NCBI GenBank assembly: GCA_002633005.1
Contig: NMRA01000294.1
Location: 302,948-366,947, forward strand
DNA from: Phoronis australis
Taxonomy: Eukaryota > Phoronida > Phoronidae
Direction of reading: 5' to 3'
Length of the DNA: 64,000 nucleotides
The notes beneath the pieces were generated by a model. The model searched no databases. It was not told the origin of the DNA and was given only the letters and a program-made list of their open reading frames with translations. Below, piece by piece: positions 33,901-45,484 of this stretch (the stretch's first letter is position 1; the number at the start of each line of letters is the position of its first letter). Made by a program: the position numbers and the translations under genes.

Positions 33901-35485
33901 GTGTGGAATGTGCATTATGTATGTGAGTGAAACACTTGTTCAAGTTTATTCTCTGCTATCGTTTTTAACGTGAACCATTAGCAATGGAACGTGTATAATT
34001 AGATTGTTGAATCGTGCTTACTGCATAAGCAAAATGCGCGAGCAGGAATTTATTGTGCAACATTTTTGCCAAACGCGTTTCTCGCGATTGCAAATTTGTC
34101 CAAGGTTTCCTTCTAAGTTTTAACAGCAGTCCAGTAAGCGGTAGCGCACGGAGAAATTTGCAAATCATCGAGATATCGTGGTCAGAACACGTCAGCATCG
34201 CGCCGATCGTCCAGCATTACGTTTTACCGGCGGCCGCCATGATAAACGAAGTAATTTCTAAGAAATGCTATTTTAGGTAAGGAAGGACAGTAAGTGAAAA
34301 TTCCTGGAATTTTCTTTTCCGCGTCTATGTAATGCCGGGTTTATATTTCTGCGAGGTCATAAATCTGCCGTTCACTAATTTAATATGAATGTTTCAAACA
34401 CTGAACACGCGCCGTTTAGCGGATCAATAAGAATTGAGAGAGTAAATAAACGACCTGTGTACCAAACGCTTTTTGTCGTTATTTTGCTACGAGGAACACT
34501 GGAAACTTCAGGGGGTCCGATGATAATTCTCAAAAGTAGAAATGCCTTACCGAGGCCTAAAAAGATGTGCACGCCTCGGGTATCTTTTTTGATCTTTGCC
34601 AGTGGGTCCATGAGAAATGATAAAAATCGAAGATCGGCCAAAGCAAAAATTAAACAACAGTCACTTAATTTCCAGAGGAACACCTCTGTGAAATGAAGCT
34701 TCTCAGGAGAAATGACGGGACTGAACAGGCTTCACTAGGAGCGCGGGTCGTAGTCGTCATTCTCTCTATGATTCCAATGGATTGTGATTGTCTACACAAG
34801 ATTAATACAATGAGGTGTAAGTTGGCAGCAATCCTTCTTACAAACAATTCTCATTGAAAACATGACTTGACTTTTCTTTTTTCAGTTTACTCGCCATTGT
34901 TTCTTGCAGTTGTCGCCCTTACTGCAGGCGCACCGAAAAACCGTTGACTCCATACCGCCGCGATAACCTAACTCCAATGGCCCACCCCCAGCGACCCCTG
35001 AAGTGAAAATGTGTCTCCACTTGAACCTGAACTAAGACTGAGGAAAAAATACTTTTAATTTATAAATGAGTTTATCCACAACTATGGTGGATCCATACAC
35101 TCACAGAACCACTGATCCGGCCACTATCGGTGAAATCAATCTAACCACTGGCCGGAGATTTGACGTCATCCTTTATCCTAATGTTTTACTGAAATGCTGG
35201 ATTTTCGGCAGTAACAGCAGCAGCCTAAGCACAGACTTCAAAATTTATGCAAGACCTGTAAACTACGACTGGCACTTTTTATCACTAACCCTTGTTACAA
35301 CTTTCCTCACACCATTTTATTCTCCCTTCTTTGGCCAATGACAAGACAAGTCACATCTTGGTTTATCGGATTATGCGACAGGTGGCGCAGTTAACGAGCA
35401 CGTAGCACCAGCGAGATAGAGGAGATTCAAAATCAGTTTAGCTGAAAGTGATATCTTTCGGCTATAATTATTGACACTTAGCCAT
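30989..35485. other. gene-free stretch, single N at about 31843
   Basis: No exon supported. A second piece of a sequence also found near 26165 (CATGTATTGTCTyTTCATCT) occurs near 32273. Overlapping ORFs on opposite strands at 34375-34696 have no recognisable motif. Confidence 0.35.
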
Positions 35486-35590
35486 GGGCGGCGCACCATA
35501 GGGAGCTGGGGGCTACCCGTGACCCGTGGGCGCTGCACTACAGGGTGGTTCAGTTAAGGCCTAGCCCCCACTTTTATTAGTGCTGCGCCG
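35486..35590. repeat. GGCGCACC foldback family, copy 2
   Basis: Starts GGGCGGCGCACCATAGGGA, continues with a second, diverged unit (GGGCGCTGCACTACAGGG) and ends GCCCCCACTTTTATTAGTGC+TGCGCCG. Two-unit layout as in copies 1 and 4. Confidence 0.65.
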
Positions 35591-36143
35591 CTCATGCTAG
35601 CAAAGTCGCTCAGGCTGCGGCGGCATTGCACCTTTTGTTCATTGCAACACCTTTGTAGTTCATACAAATTGTACCTTAAAACTATTCTCTGTTGCCGCGA
35701 CAAGCCTTGTTTTTTTCTTTTCTAAACTGTCAATGAAAGTTTTCGCCCCTTTACGTCCTTTTCAACCTCCTGGCTTTTGCTCAACAATAAACATGTATGC
35801 ATTATCCTATTCCAAATAAAGATATCTCATTGATTTCTCGTGATTAATATGGCTGAAATTTTGGTTGTCCAGTAATAATAAATGACATGTCTCGTTGTGA
35901 TCCTAATTATTTCATTTAAAGTAGTGGAAAATCGTGAAACTTGAGTTTGTGTTAGTGTATTTCGGCAACTAAATTTCGTAGTCGCATTTGAACCGAAAGG
36001 AAAAATACTTTCCCAATTTTTACTAAGAAGCCTTAACAATTACTGTTCTGATCAATATAATGATATTTCATTCATTGTCAGATAATGATATACATTTGAG
36101 CTGTTTACCTCAGCACTTCATTTAACTTTCCCACAGTCATTTA

Positions 36144-36166
36144 CCCCCCCCCCCCCCCCCCCCCCN
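36144..36166. repeat. poly-C run with an ambiguous base
   Basis: About 22 C followed by N; length is likely uncertain in the assembly. Confidence 0.9.
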
Positions 36167-36384
36167 CGTGTTTGACTAGCTGCTTGCCACTATAACACTT
36201 ATATACATGAGCTCGTATAACGGAACTCTGGGAATAGTTGCGGTAACGGAAATGACGTGCGGCCAAGTTAGGCCTACTTAAAATAAATTCTTCTGTTACT
36301 TATTACTGACCGAAGATATCCACGAACGTCAACAAAACTTGTCTATCTTTCACTTCTGTAGAGTGTACGAACCACGTGTTTGAA

Positions 36385-36595
36385 ACACAAATATAGTGTG
36401 CTTGTAAGTACCCTCCGGGACCGTTTCGCACTCTGGACCTACCTATAATCACCTATATAAAGTGTATGTAAATAACCTCGGGATTGTGCCACACTGTACC
36501 TACATATATAGATTGCGCGTGTAAATGGCCCGAAACCACATGGAAACTTACCTATATAGAGTGTACCTAAATACCCCGGAATTGTGCCATGCGGT
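36385..36595. repeat. degenerate about 60-70-bp tandem repeat
   Basis: Recurring ACCTATATAAAGTGTATGTA/AATAACCTCGGGATTGTGCC-like block, three copies with progressive decay (near 36450, 36505 and 36550). Confidence 0.55.
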
Positions 36596-36824
36596 CACAT
36601 AACTTGAAGCGCTGTCGACGAAAGCCCTGTTCTATCGCTCTTTATCGCTTGCAGAACAAAAATTAGAACCAGTTGAAGGAAATTGGTCAACACATCTGAG
36701 CCTTATGTGGTCGATAGCACCAGCATTCATGCCTTCAAGTCTACAGTTTCTAAGTAAATGTTCGTTAATTGTAAAATAATGTTAATGGTGGGGTTTAACA
36801 ACTTAGTGACCACAAATGTAATGC

Positions 36825-36905
36825 GAATTGGGTGTGCGTTTGCACGTGCGCGTGCACGTGTGTTTGTGTGCGTGCTTGTGTGTGTGTTTGCGTGAGTGTG
36901 TCCTT
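36825..36905. repeat. GT-rich microsatellite
   Basis: Imperfect GTGTGC/GTGTTT alternation including GCACGTGCGCGTGCACGTGT. Potential Z-DNA-forming tract. Confidence 0.8.
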
Positions 36906-37599
36906 GGCAGGACCTCATGGGAGACATGAGTTCTTTTTAATTTGAATTACCAATTGTGTTCCCTGGTCAAATAAATATTTACAGTAGCGGTAGCATATTT
37001 TTAGTTTGCCTACAAGTCAAAACTCATAAGGAATTTGCTTGTAATGCTGGGTAGATGTTCGCCTGGAAAATGTCGTATAGGATGACGAAAGATCTATTGC
37101 TGACATTTAAAAATGTAAAATTTTGTGAAAAAACCTCACCTTTCCTTCACTTCCCTTAATTAGATAGGCATGCAGGTAAAATTTTCACGGAATTTTATTT
37201 TGTGCCTATGTCTGAGTTGTACGTCTAACGTCAACAACATCGCAAACGTATTTCGTTTTACAATTAAAATAATTTCCGTCAGGCTGCAAATAAACGGTTT
37301 CGAGTGGCGTGCAAAAGAAACGATCTATTGAAGGAAGTCAAACTTAGATGACGTAAAATATTCAACCAATAGTAAGTTTCCTCGTCACAGGCTGAGCGTT
37401 ACAATCTCCACATTGCAATCTTGTGGTCAGCTTTTGCTTCACAATTCAGAGCTACTTGTGTGCAAGCAAGTGAATGTTGATTCAAAACCAATTTTAGGAT
37501 TTTTCATTGTTTGGATCAATGAGCTATACCTGGGCACGGTCTCTATTCTTTGTACTCGAAATGAACTCGAAACTATTTTTGGCAATTTCTCTGCTCCTT

Positions 37600-37920
37600 T
37601 TGTGCGAACTTAGGATAATTGGAAGATCAGACTGTGCTCGAATACATTATAGTTTATGCATAGGAGTTTCTAGTTCAAGTTTGCCCTTGAAGACTCTTAT
37701 ATTCGTGCTACAAACTCGAGTAAAAACTCGAAATTTCGAGTTCAAACTCAAACTTATTGCTTTAATATTGGGTTTACAAACTGTGAACTAAGGGCAATAA
37801 ATTATCTACGTAAGTCATTGTGTACTCGAGCACACTTATCTTGAGTTCGCCCAAAAGTAGAGTAGAAAATGTCAAACCTAATTTCGAGTTCCATTTCGAG
37901 TAAAAAGATTGGAGACCGGG
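37600..37920. other. CTCGA-rich stretch with an 18-bp palindrome
   Basis: ACTCGA/TCGAGT hexamers recur about ten times, including the perfect palindrome AACTCGAAATTTCGAGTT near 37725-37742. No gene recognised. Confidence 0.4.
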
Positions 37921-39065
37921 CCCTGGTATAGCTCATTGTTTGCATTCTACACATTGGATCAGCCGAATTGATAGGTTGTGTTGAGTTTCACTTTCATTTT
38001 TCTGCCGCTGTGCGGAATTTCCAACCAAATCCTATTCGCTTTCGATTTGTGAATAGGTCTTTTTATTTGCTCTTCGGACAAGGAATTAACAACGGCAGCA
38101 GTGTGCGAGTATGTTCCACAAAAGCACAATACTAGTTACTGCACTTTCAACATAACTGTATTATTTCTGTGGTGCGCTGTTGTTCATTGTTGTATTGAGA
38201 GTTGACATAACTCCAGAGCGCACGCATTAGGTCTAGACCATGAAGTACACGTAAACCCTAATCGTCGTTTATTCAGGCCAAAAGGAATTCTTTCAGTTTC
38301 TCTTTTAAGATAAACCATGGTTATGCTTAATATTGGTAATAGGGACATTACTAACAATAATAATGATAAAATAATAAATACATTAATGGGAATTTTGAAT
38401 TGGCTAAATTGAGTTGATATTCGCCGTGAACAAATGAATTTATATGCATGTATATCATACTATTCAAATAAGAAACAGTTGCTTATTGCGCACCATTTCT
38501 TCCCAAAATTATTATGTTATTCCTGAACAAGCTCTACAATTAATTCCGTAATAAAATGAGAGTTTAAAGTTGCAATACATAAGCGTGGAATATTACAAAT
38601 TGTTTATTAATATCATCTGGTATGTACACACAAAAACTAGTTTCAAATGCTATATTGTAGTTGTGAACAGTTAACCCTAGAGATAGACTTCCTACAGTAT
38701 TTTCATTGTGATCTTCTGACCCCGAGTGTCGCTTGACAACCTGACGCAGTCGTGCTCCTGCACAAGTTCAACACTGTTATGGAGAGGCGTTTTCCTAAGC
38801 ACTGTGAAACAAAACGTTGAAAAAAGTCCTTTCAAATGATTGCATTAAATGGTTTACAAAACAATTTTGTTGTCGTGAGAGCATTCCTACACACGACGCA
38901 CTCCCGAAAAAGCAAGATTATCCGAAACCACGCAATATCAAAAAGGCGTGTTTCGCGTCAGTACTCGAGATTTTACTTTCCTGGCACACGCGGCACGCTC
39001 TCAAGTGAATTTTTAACAAATCCTTTGTAATCCGGACTTCATTTGCGCATGCTTGGTTGAGGTTC

Positions 39066-39322
39066 CATGCGCGCACCCAGGGGGGTCTCGAACGAGCCCC
39101 CCATTTGGCGAAGTGGGCAAAAAGGTCCGCCTCAGAGAGACAAAAAGTCCGAGAAAATGAGGCATAAGTCCATTAAACATGCGCAAACGCGCAATTCACA
39201 GTGATGCTCCAGTTTTTTTTCTTTTGGTTTTTTAGTCCGCCCGCTTTTTTGTTACCAAAAGGTCCACAAAGTCAGGAATTGGAGCCAACCCCCTCTCATA
39301 TTGAAGGCTGGGTGCGCGTATG
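39066..39322 (-). mobile_element. 257-bp MITE, family A copy 2 (5-bp TSD)
   Basis: Inverted-orientation copy of 14183-14426. It starts CATGCGCGCACCC, ends GGGTGCGCGTATG (one mismatch in the TIR), shares the GGTCTCGAACGAGCCCCCCA block and the subterminal CCCCCTCTCATATTGAAGGC region, and is flanked by the perfect duplication GGTTC (39061-39065 and 39323-39327). No coding capacity. Confidence 0.88.
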
Positions 39323-39327
39323 GGTTC

Positions 39328-42300
39328 TACCATAGGATCATTCATTTGTTTACTGAACTTGTGTTTCGAAAGACACGCAATATCATGGAGTTCAAACATT
39401 CAAAGTGTGTTTTTTATCGCGCTGCAGTTGCTAGCTTACTGGTAGGCCTACGATAAATACACGTACAAGGTATTGTGTTACACGATATACGTATTTGTTG
39501 GCTCACAGTTAAGTTTACGTTTCCCTTGGCACATTATTAGTTGTGTTGTTAGATTTAGGGGTCCGGTGCACTTGGTGCGAGGATCCTACCGTATTGTTCA
39601 GACGTCTCTAGACAGTCGTGTGGGTTTGCTAATTTTTGCTGATGTTAAGCGCAAACCTATAACTGTTTTTGAAAAATTCTTGTTTTCACTCATGTTGTTG
39701 GTTAATCCAAACCTAGTCTCAAAAATGTCGAATCATGGCGCAACTTTTTAATCGCTTTCCCAGTGGCCAGCTCTGCTTTGAAAACCCGATAATCTCACAC
39801 GTACAACTACTAACTCGTACAGTTTGCAGGGGCAACTATTCGGTTACCAGAGTACTGTGTTTGAGACCATCATCCCTGGATTGTCGGCAGAGTGAGCCTG
39901 CGGGAAGGGCGGTGCCTGAAGGTCATGAGGTCATTTAAGAGTCGAAGAAGCCGAGAGTCACTGACCTCGCAGACTTTTTCGAAAATGAAACCTAGAGGAA
40001 AAAGGATATTAGGAATGGAAATCGGAGCATTTTTCATTAAACAAATCAGCAGCTGTTCATGTGTTGTCTGAGACAAATTTTGTAATTCTGCTTGCACATT
40101 TCATTCATGTTTCATCGTAGCCGCTTATGTCACTACAAGAGTCCTTTTAAAGTTACCCCAACAATAAGGTGGTGTTTGTGGAACAAATACCTATGAAAGA
40201 GTGTCTGTCTTTTATACGGAAGCTTCATTACAACTGAGTCCCCTGTTTCGATCCTACTCACTTAATGTTCCAGTTGCACGCCACCAAAAGCATTTAGGAG
40301 TCACCAAGGAGAAGGCTTAGATAAGGGTGGGCGCATGTTCAGAAGTTTAGGTTTTATATATGGGTGCCACTTGACTGCCAATTAATTGAAGACTGAATAC
40401 GATCCGGGCATTAATTGACAAGCCAAACAATCTCTTTGACGTTCACGTTTTACTCTGAACTGAACCTGGCACAAGTTGATACATTGACAAGTAGCGCTAT
40501 TGTCCGCTGACGACATTAACAGTATTGTGTAAATTTATGAATGAGTAGGAGTATAAAGTTGCACCAGTCATTGTGTGATGACTTTTGTACATTGTGCGTA
40601 AATATTTATACAAGAAATATAAATAGAATACCTTTTTTTCTGTTGCTTACAATATTTCCGTCTAAAGTAGACAGATAAATACGAACCAGTTTTCCCTGAA
40701 CATAATGAAAAGCATTTGAAGCGAAGTTATTTGTTGTTTAGTTAATAAAGTTGATTACATTTTTAGCTGCATTCAACAGCATTGTCTGTTTATGTGTTCT
40801 TTATTCGTCAAAGCTATTCGTTATTAGCTATTATGACAGCATCAAATTGGGAAACCTTGTACGTATTTGACATTTTATCTTCATCCCGTGGTTTACATAC
40901 AGTCCAAGGTTTCGACGCACATTAGTGTTAAGCCCATTTCTCGCACAGTCCAATGAGATCGGCCAGTACAGGCAAGTCCTCGTGACGCGCAACAAAGGAG
41001 TGGTCTTCGGCGAGAACACGCCTCAATATAATGAAATTCTGTACACAATTATTGATTAGTCATTGCCTCACATTGAAACGTGTACATGTACCCGCTCAGT
41101 TCACCTAAGCCGCAACCATCGCCCACGACGATCATTGCACTAACTGAAATGCACGGTAAACATTTTAAACAACGAAACTACACTGTACTCGACAACATAA
41201 ATAAGAATTCTCGCTAAGTACGCTTTTGCCATGACAACAGGTGAAAGACTTTCCTGAAGTAATTATAAACCACGCCATTTCAAATGTGTGTGTTGCACTT
41301 TTTAAAAACATGGAAAGGAACCAACGCTCAGAATAAGAATTTATTTGACAATTAAAATAAGCTTATATTTGTACACAAATGGCCGCGGGCCAAAAATTAC
41401 GTTCAGTGAAGTGAAGATGACGTCGAACGAACGGAGACTGTCCTTTTTGACAAATGTGTCGCGAATTTTTGGACAGGTTAATGATCAATTATTAATTAAA
41501 ATGCTTGGGTCAATTTCCCTCCTATCAATTTAGTTATCTGTGAAGGGCGATGATGGAAGACAATGTGGGTATTTACACAAATCGCATGTTTGAAACGCTT
41601 AAATATTGTTATTGAGTGTGTCTCAGAGAAATGGTGCTTTAGTTTCGCATATGACTCTATTCGTTATTGTCAGTTGCTAAATTAACACATTGCCAATCAA
41701 ATTGTTTCTGCTAGGTTTATTGATTATGAAATGGCTGGTTTCTCCGAATGGGATAGCCCGTACATTTTTGTGGATTGGGGTTTTCCTTGAACGATCGTTG
41801 ACTGCGGTTACGAAACAGATCTCAGTATATCCGTGACTAAAGATATGATGGCAGTCTTTTGTATAGCCCGTCCTGGTGTGATCATTTCCCGGTAAATGAC
41901 GATTGGGAAATTAAAACCTGTAACTGACAGCCAAAGAAGTCGCGGGTTGTTGACCCCAAAGTTGGCCTGGTGTGACGAACTTGCTGAAACTAGTCCATCT
42001 TGCAATTAATTATGCTTATAACTGGATTAAAATAAATGTCAACTGCACGGGTACTAGTGACAAAGGTATGAGGGTAGTAGCGCAAGAAGGGTGGGGCTAT
42101 AGAGGGTTGTACTGGACAGAAAGGGCATACTATTAGGGGCAGACGTGCAAGGGTTCACACATGTTATGGTTGTCTCAGTTAACGTTATCTAAAATATAGG
42201 AGCGTGTAAACCGCACCTCCGAGAGAAATGATACCGCGCGTTAACATGTAATTGTTGGCCTGCATAATTACTGTATATGACTGGAAAGGAAAAAAGGCGA

Positions 42301-43545
42301 TGACTGACACCAAAGTAGAACGAGGAGCAGCGAGGAATGTGTTAGATTAACCATTGAGGTTAGTTGGCCTCATTACAAGCAAACACATAGTACAGTAACT
42401 ATGACATATTTGTTTCAAGCAAGGCGGTCTATTAACAGTCAAACGTGTATGGATTATTTTATTGGTTAACAAATAACTTGCACCACGACTATTATAAGTA
42501 AACAAATATGACTTCCCTGACTTATATCACGGTGTTGTTGTTCCATCGAGCAAAGGTCAAAATATAGGTCACAAATATCAAGTGTTCCAAGAAATGATGG
42601 AACTAACGCGTTGTCACAGCAACAACGTCACTTGAAACAATCCATAATTAGCTTTCTCTGAAAACCATTATATAATTACTTAAGTAGCGGGCACCTCCCA
42701 GATGTTCGGAACGGTGATTCTGTTGCTGCTGAAAATCTGGGATAAACAACAATGAGGAGGTTTGCTGCACAAATGTTTCGAAGTTAAACAATCTTACAGA
42801 ACACGTGCTGACATCTCTTAAATTGGTCAGTCCCAAATGGTTGAACACTCACAGCAAAAATGTTTGCGGTTTTATCATGGTGCTATCAAGGTACACAAAA
42901 GCACTGAAAGACATGTTTTGCGGTTAATCTATGACCCGCCATTGGTCTTATTTCAAGAAAATGAAGAACCAACGGAAAGATTACGCACTGCATAAATATC
43001 GCTATCTTTTTCTTCGAAATGAGTTGGTGGTCGCAATCAAAGTAAGCGTTGAAGCAATCAAACGTTTTTTTTTCGGAAACACTTTACTACCTAAATCAAT
43101 GTTCATTCGCCGAAAACTGAAATTAACTGCCACAATATAAACATTCTTTAACAAGCGAAATTGCCTGGATAAAAATTTTTCTCGAATGTGTTAAAATAAG
43201 ATATCGAACGAATGCAGTACATACGTCAGCAATGGCTCAGTTAACGAAATACAAAACAGACATACAGTTGTAAACACATAACATTAAATTACAACTACGT
43301 AACTGTAGTCAAGTTTAGACCAAGCATTATAATAAATAACATATAAATCAAATCACGACGTTTACACCGTGAGCACCATAGTTCTAAGAAAAAATAAAAA
43401 ACTACCATGTACAACAAGGAAAAAGTGCGTATTGATTGGTTCAGGTGTCTCTTCTGGGAAACACTGGGTAATGAGCCTACCTGGTAATTATTTAAATAAA
43501 TTACACTGAGCACCAAACAGAATGATATGATACGGATCAACTCAG
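39328..43545. other. gene-free stretch downstream of the SOCS gene
   Basis: No exon supported; probably includes the SOCS 3' UTR next to 43545. I see no AATAAA on the minus strand close to the stop codon. Confidence 0.35.
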
Positions 43546-44250
43546 TCATATATGATGCGGGTACTCCTGTAAATATCGTTTTAATAGCTTGGGCAGTTGA
43601 ACACATCCAATGTTTTCCTGCGGTAGCACCGAGTTTATAGTTGTTCTACATAAATGCTGTAAGGACGATACTTGTTTGAGGACAGGGTTTACAAGTTTAA
43701 CTGGCAAGTCTCTTCGTCCACCTCGATCCAACCACACGCATTTGTGCTTTCCTTCGGCCTTACTTAAACGCATGTAGTGGTGAACCAAGTCGACGACGTT
43801 ATCAAACATTGGCATTTGGCCCACTAAGACGTCTTCACAGTCCAGGTGAAATTTGCCTCCGTTGTATAAAATGCGAATGCTGGTTATCCCGCGTCGAGTT
43901 TGGACACTTAGGGCAAACAAGTATCTAGGGTCTACACTGTTCCTCATAATAAATGCACCTTCGGAGTATCCCTTTAATAATAATTTGGCATCGTGTCTAT
44001 TTATACCTTCGTAAAACCATCCACTAGTCCGAAGGGATTGCAGCGACCCATTGATTTTCTTGATGTCCCTGTCCGAGTCCCCGTCGTGTTTTAGAGACGC
44101 TGCCTGTTCCCGGTTCGTCAAACCTTTCATGGGATCCCTAGAACAAGAGGGATGAACGGATTCCGGCAATGTGAACGATCGCAGAATCCCCTTGATTTGT
44201 TCACGTGAAAACGGTGCACAAGGCATTGAGATGGGTTCAGCCAGCCTCAA
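43546..44250 (-). CDS. CISH: SOCS-family protein, CISH/SOCS2 type, exon 2
   Basis: Encodes residues 8-241 of a 241-residue suppressor of cytokine signalling. These cytoplasmic proteins bind phosphotyrosine on cytokine receptors through SH2 and recruit Elongin B/C-Cullin5 ligase through the SOCS box. Seen here: an extended SH2 helix (68-83), the SH2 domain (about 84-167: SGWFYEGI, GAFIMR with the phosphotyrosine-binding Arg110, FALSVQTRRG), and the SOCS box (189-241) with BC box SLQHLCR (203-209) and C-terminus RYLQEYPHHI. The YLF-x-LSVxTxRG block, the short linker and the ending point to the CISH/SOCS2 clade; which of the two is inference, so the symbol is tentative. FIMR replaces the usual FLVR, and the Cullin5 box reads VQLP instead of LPLP. 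The acceptor TTTTTGCAG (ending 44251) joins in phase 0 to exon 1; the first internal ATG (44224-44226) is an alternative start. Confidence 0.93.
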   Translation of the reverse strand: MRLAEPISMPCAPFSREQIKGILRSFTLPESVHPSCSRDPMKGLTNREQAASLKHDGDSDRDIKKINGSLQSLRTSGWFYEGINRHDAKLLLKGYSEGAFIMRNSVDPRYLFALSVQTRRGITSIRILYNGGKFHLDCEDVLVGQMPMFDNVVDLVHHYMRLSKAEGKHKCVWLDRGGRRDLPVKLVNPVLKQVSSLQHLCRTTINSVLPQENIGCVQLPKLLKRYLQEYPHHI

Positions 44251-44434
44251 CTGCAAAAATCACGACACAATTCACTTCCAACTAATCCAATGCAGTTCAC
44301 CAGCGGAAGGCCAAAACACTAGCCACTAAAGGCTACTGACGCTCCAGTTGAGAGGCGGTAAATTTTGTTTAATGAAGAGAGTCCCTGAGATCGCGACTCG
44401 ACTGTCGTCGTATTCAATCTGAACGCAAACTTAC

Positions 44435-44455
44435 ACTGTCAGCCTTTTCATACAT
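44435..44455 (-). CDS. CISH: SOCS gene, predicted exon 1 (7 codons)
   Basis: A short ATG frame, MYEKADS, ends at a near-consensus donor (AGT/GTAAGT, 44434-44429). It is exactly in phase with exon 2, giving MYEKADS-LRLAEP and an intron of 184 bp (44251-44434). A tiny first coding exon is also typical of vertebrate CISH. I chose this start over the internal Met because of the clean donor/acceptor pair and the promoter motifs immediately upstream. Confidence 0.7.
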
Positions 44456-44465
44456 GAACTCAAAA

Positions 44466-44553
44466 TTCTAGGAATACGCAGCAGTTTTCTTTCAGTCCTT
44501 ATTTCGAGGAAATACCCGGCGTGCCATATAAGGAAGTGACCTGACGTCACGTG
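44466..44553 (-). promoter_or_regulatory. SOCS promoter: two STAT-type sites, CArG/ETS, CRE, E-box
   Basis: Upstream of exon 1 are TTCTAGGAA (44466-44474) and TTCGAGGAA (44503-44511), both fitting the STAT dimer consensus TTCN3GAA. Next come CCATATAAGG (44524-44533), a CArG box that can also serve as a TATA-like element; an overlapping ETS core GGAAGT (44532-44537); a full palindromic CRE TGACGTCA (44542-44549); and an E-box CACGTG (44548-44553). STAT5-driven feedback is the known control of vertebrate CISH; that it holds here is inferred from these sites. Confidence 0.75.
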
Positions 44554-45323
44554 AACAAACAGAGAGATTCCCAAGGTCAGTTACATGGCAGCCGCAGGCT
44601 AAGCAAAGGGTTGGCGGACAAACTAATCCGGTCCCTGCAGCGTTAATGGTTAATGAGAAGTTTATTCAAGAAAACTGTAGTCAATCAGATTTGCAGCAGC
44701 TGGCTCGTATTATTATTGATGGTGGTGTTGAGCGCTCAATCAGCATGTTAGACACGGGAGACAGCTGCCACTGACCAACGCTTAGCCGGGCACACGGACG
44801 GCTCTCCGAACGGGCTGGCCCTATTGAGTTCGCTCCTTTCCTGATTTTCTTTTCTTGTCGTCTTCTCGTGATTTTCTGTGCTTGCCTGCTATGTGAAAGA
44901 ATATATTGCAAAGCAGTGACGAATTAATATTTCCCGGTAAAGGGTTTTGAATAATGCGATGTATTGACCTCGAGCCGGCACATTGAAACGTCAGTGACCT
45001 CTGACTTACATGCACAAAACAGAATCGCACCGGTCCCCAAGCACTGCCTGGCGCCGGGGAAAATGACCTGACCGCATTACAACGAGCGTTCGCATGTGTT
45101 CGGCACTCGATTCCGGCTTGCAACTGTTCAATGAATTTGTGGAAAGAGGCAGCAATCTCTTTTTTCAATACACAAAACTACTTTTTATAAACAATGTGGC
45201 GTTGCCACCCCATAACTCAGTGAGACTACTGAGCTCAAAAGCCCTCAGCCAACTCCACCAATATATCAGTAGGGCTTGAGGTTATTAAAATGCCGAACAC
45301 TTGGAATGTTTAAAGTCGGCAAT

Positions 45324-45479
45324 CAGTGGCGGATTTAGAGGGGGGCCAAGGGGGCCATGCCCCCACCCCTAAAATTCTCCCACATTCCATTTGGCAATTC
45401 GGGGATGCGAATGTCTGACGGGCAAAATCTTGGCTAATACTGGCCCCTCCCTAACTCAAAATCCTGGATCCGCCCCCTG
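45324..45479. mobile_element. 156-bp MITE, family B (5-bp TSD GCAAT)
   Basis: Begins CAGTGGCGGATTTAGAGG and ends CCTGGATCCGCCCCCTG; the termini are inverted and match those of 27591-28542. GCAAT lies immediately on each side (45319-45323 and 45480-45484). G-rich and C-rich subterminal runs; noncoding. Confidence 0.8.
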
Positions 45480-45484
45480 GCAAT

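Noticed and set aside
34375-34696. Overlapping opposite-strand ORFs of about 100 codons
   Set aside because: Neither strand shows coding bias, splice context or a known motif.
43295-43606. 103-codon minus-strand ORF overlapping the SOCS stop
   Set aside because: Different frame over the SOCS 3' end and UTR; no motif.
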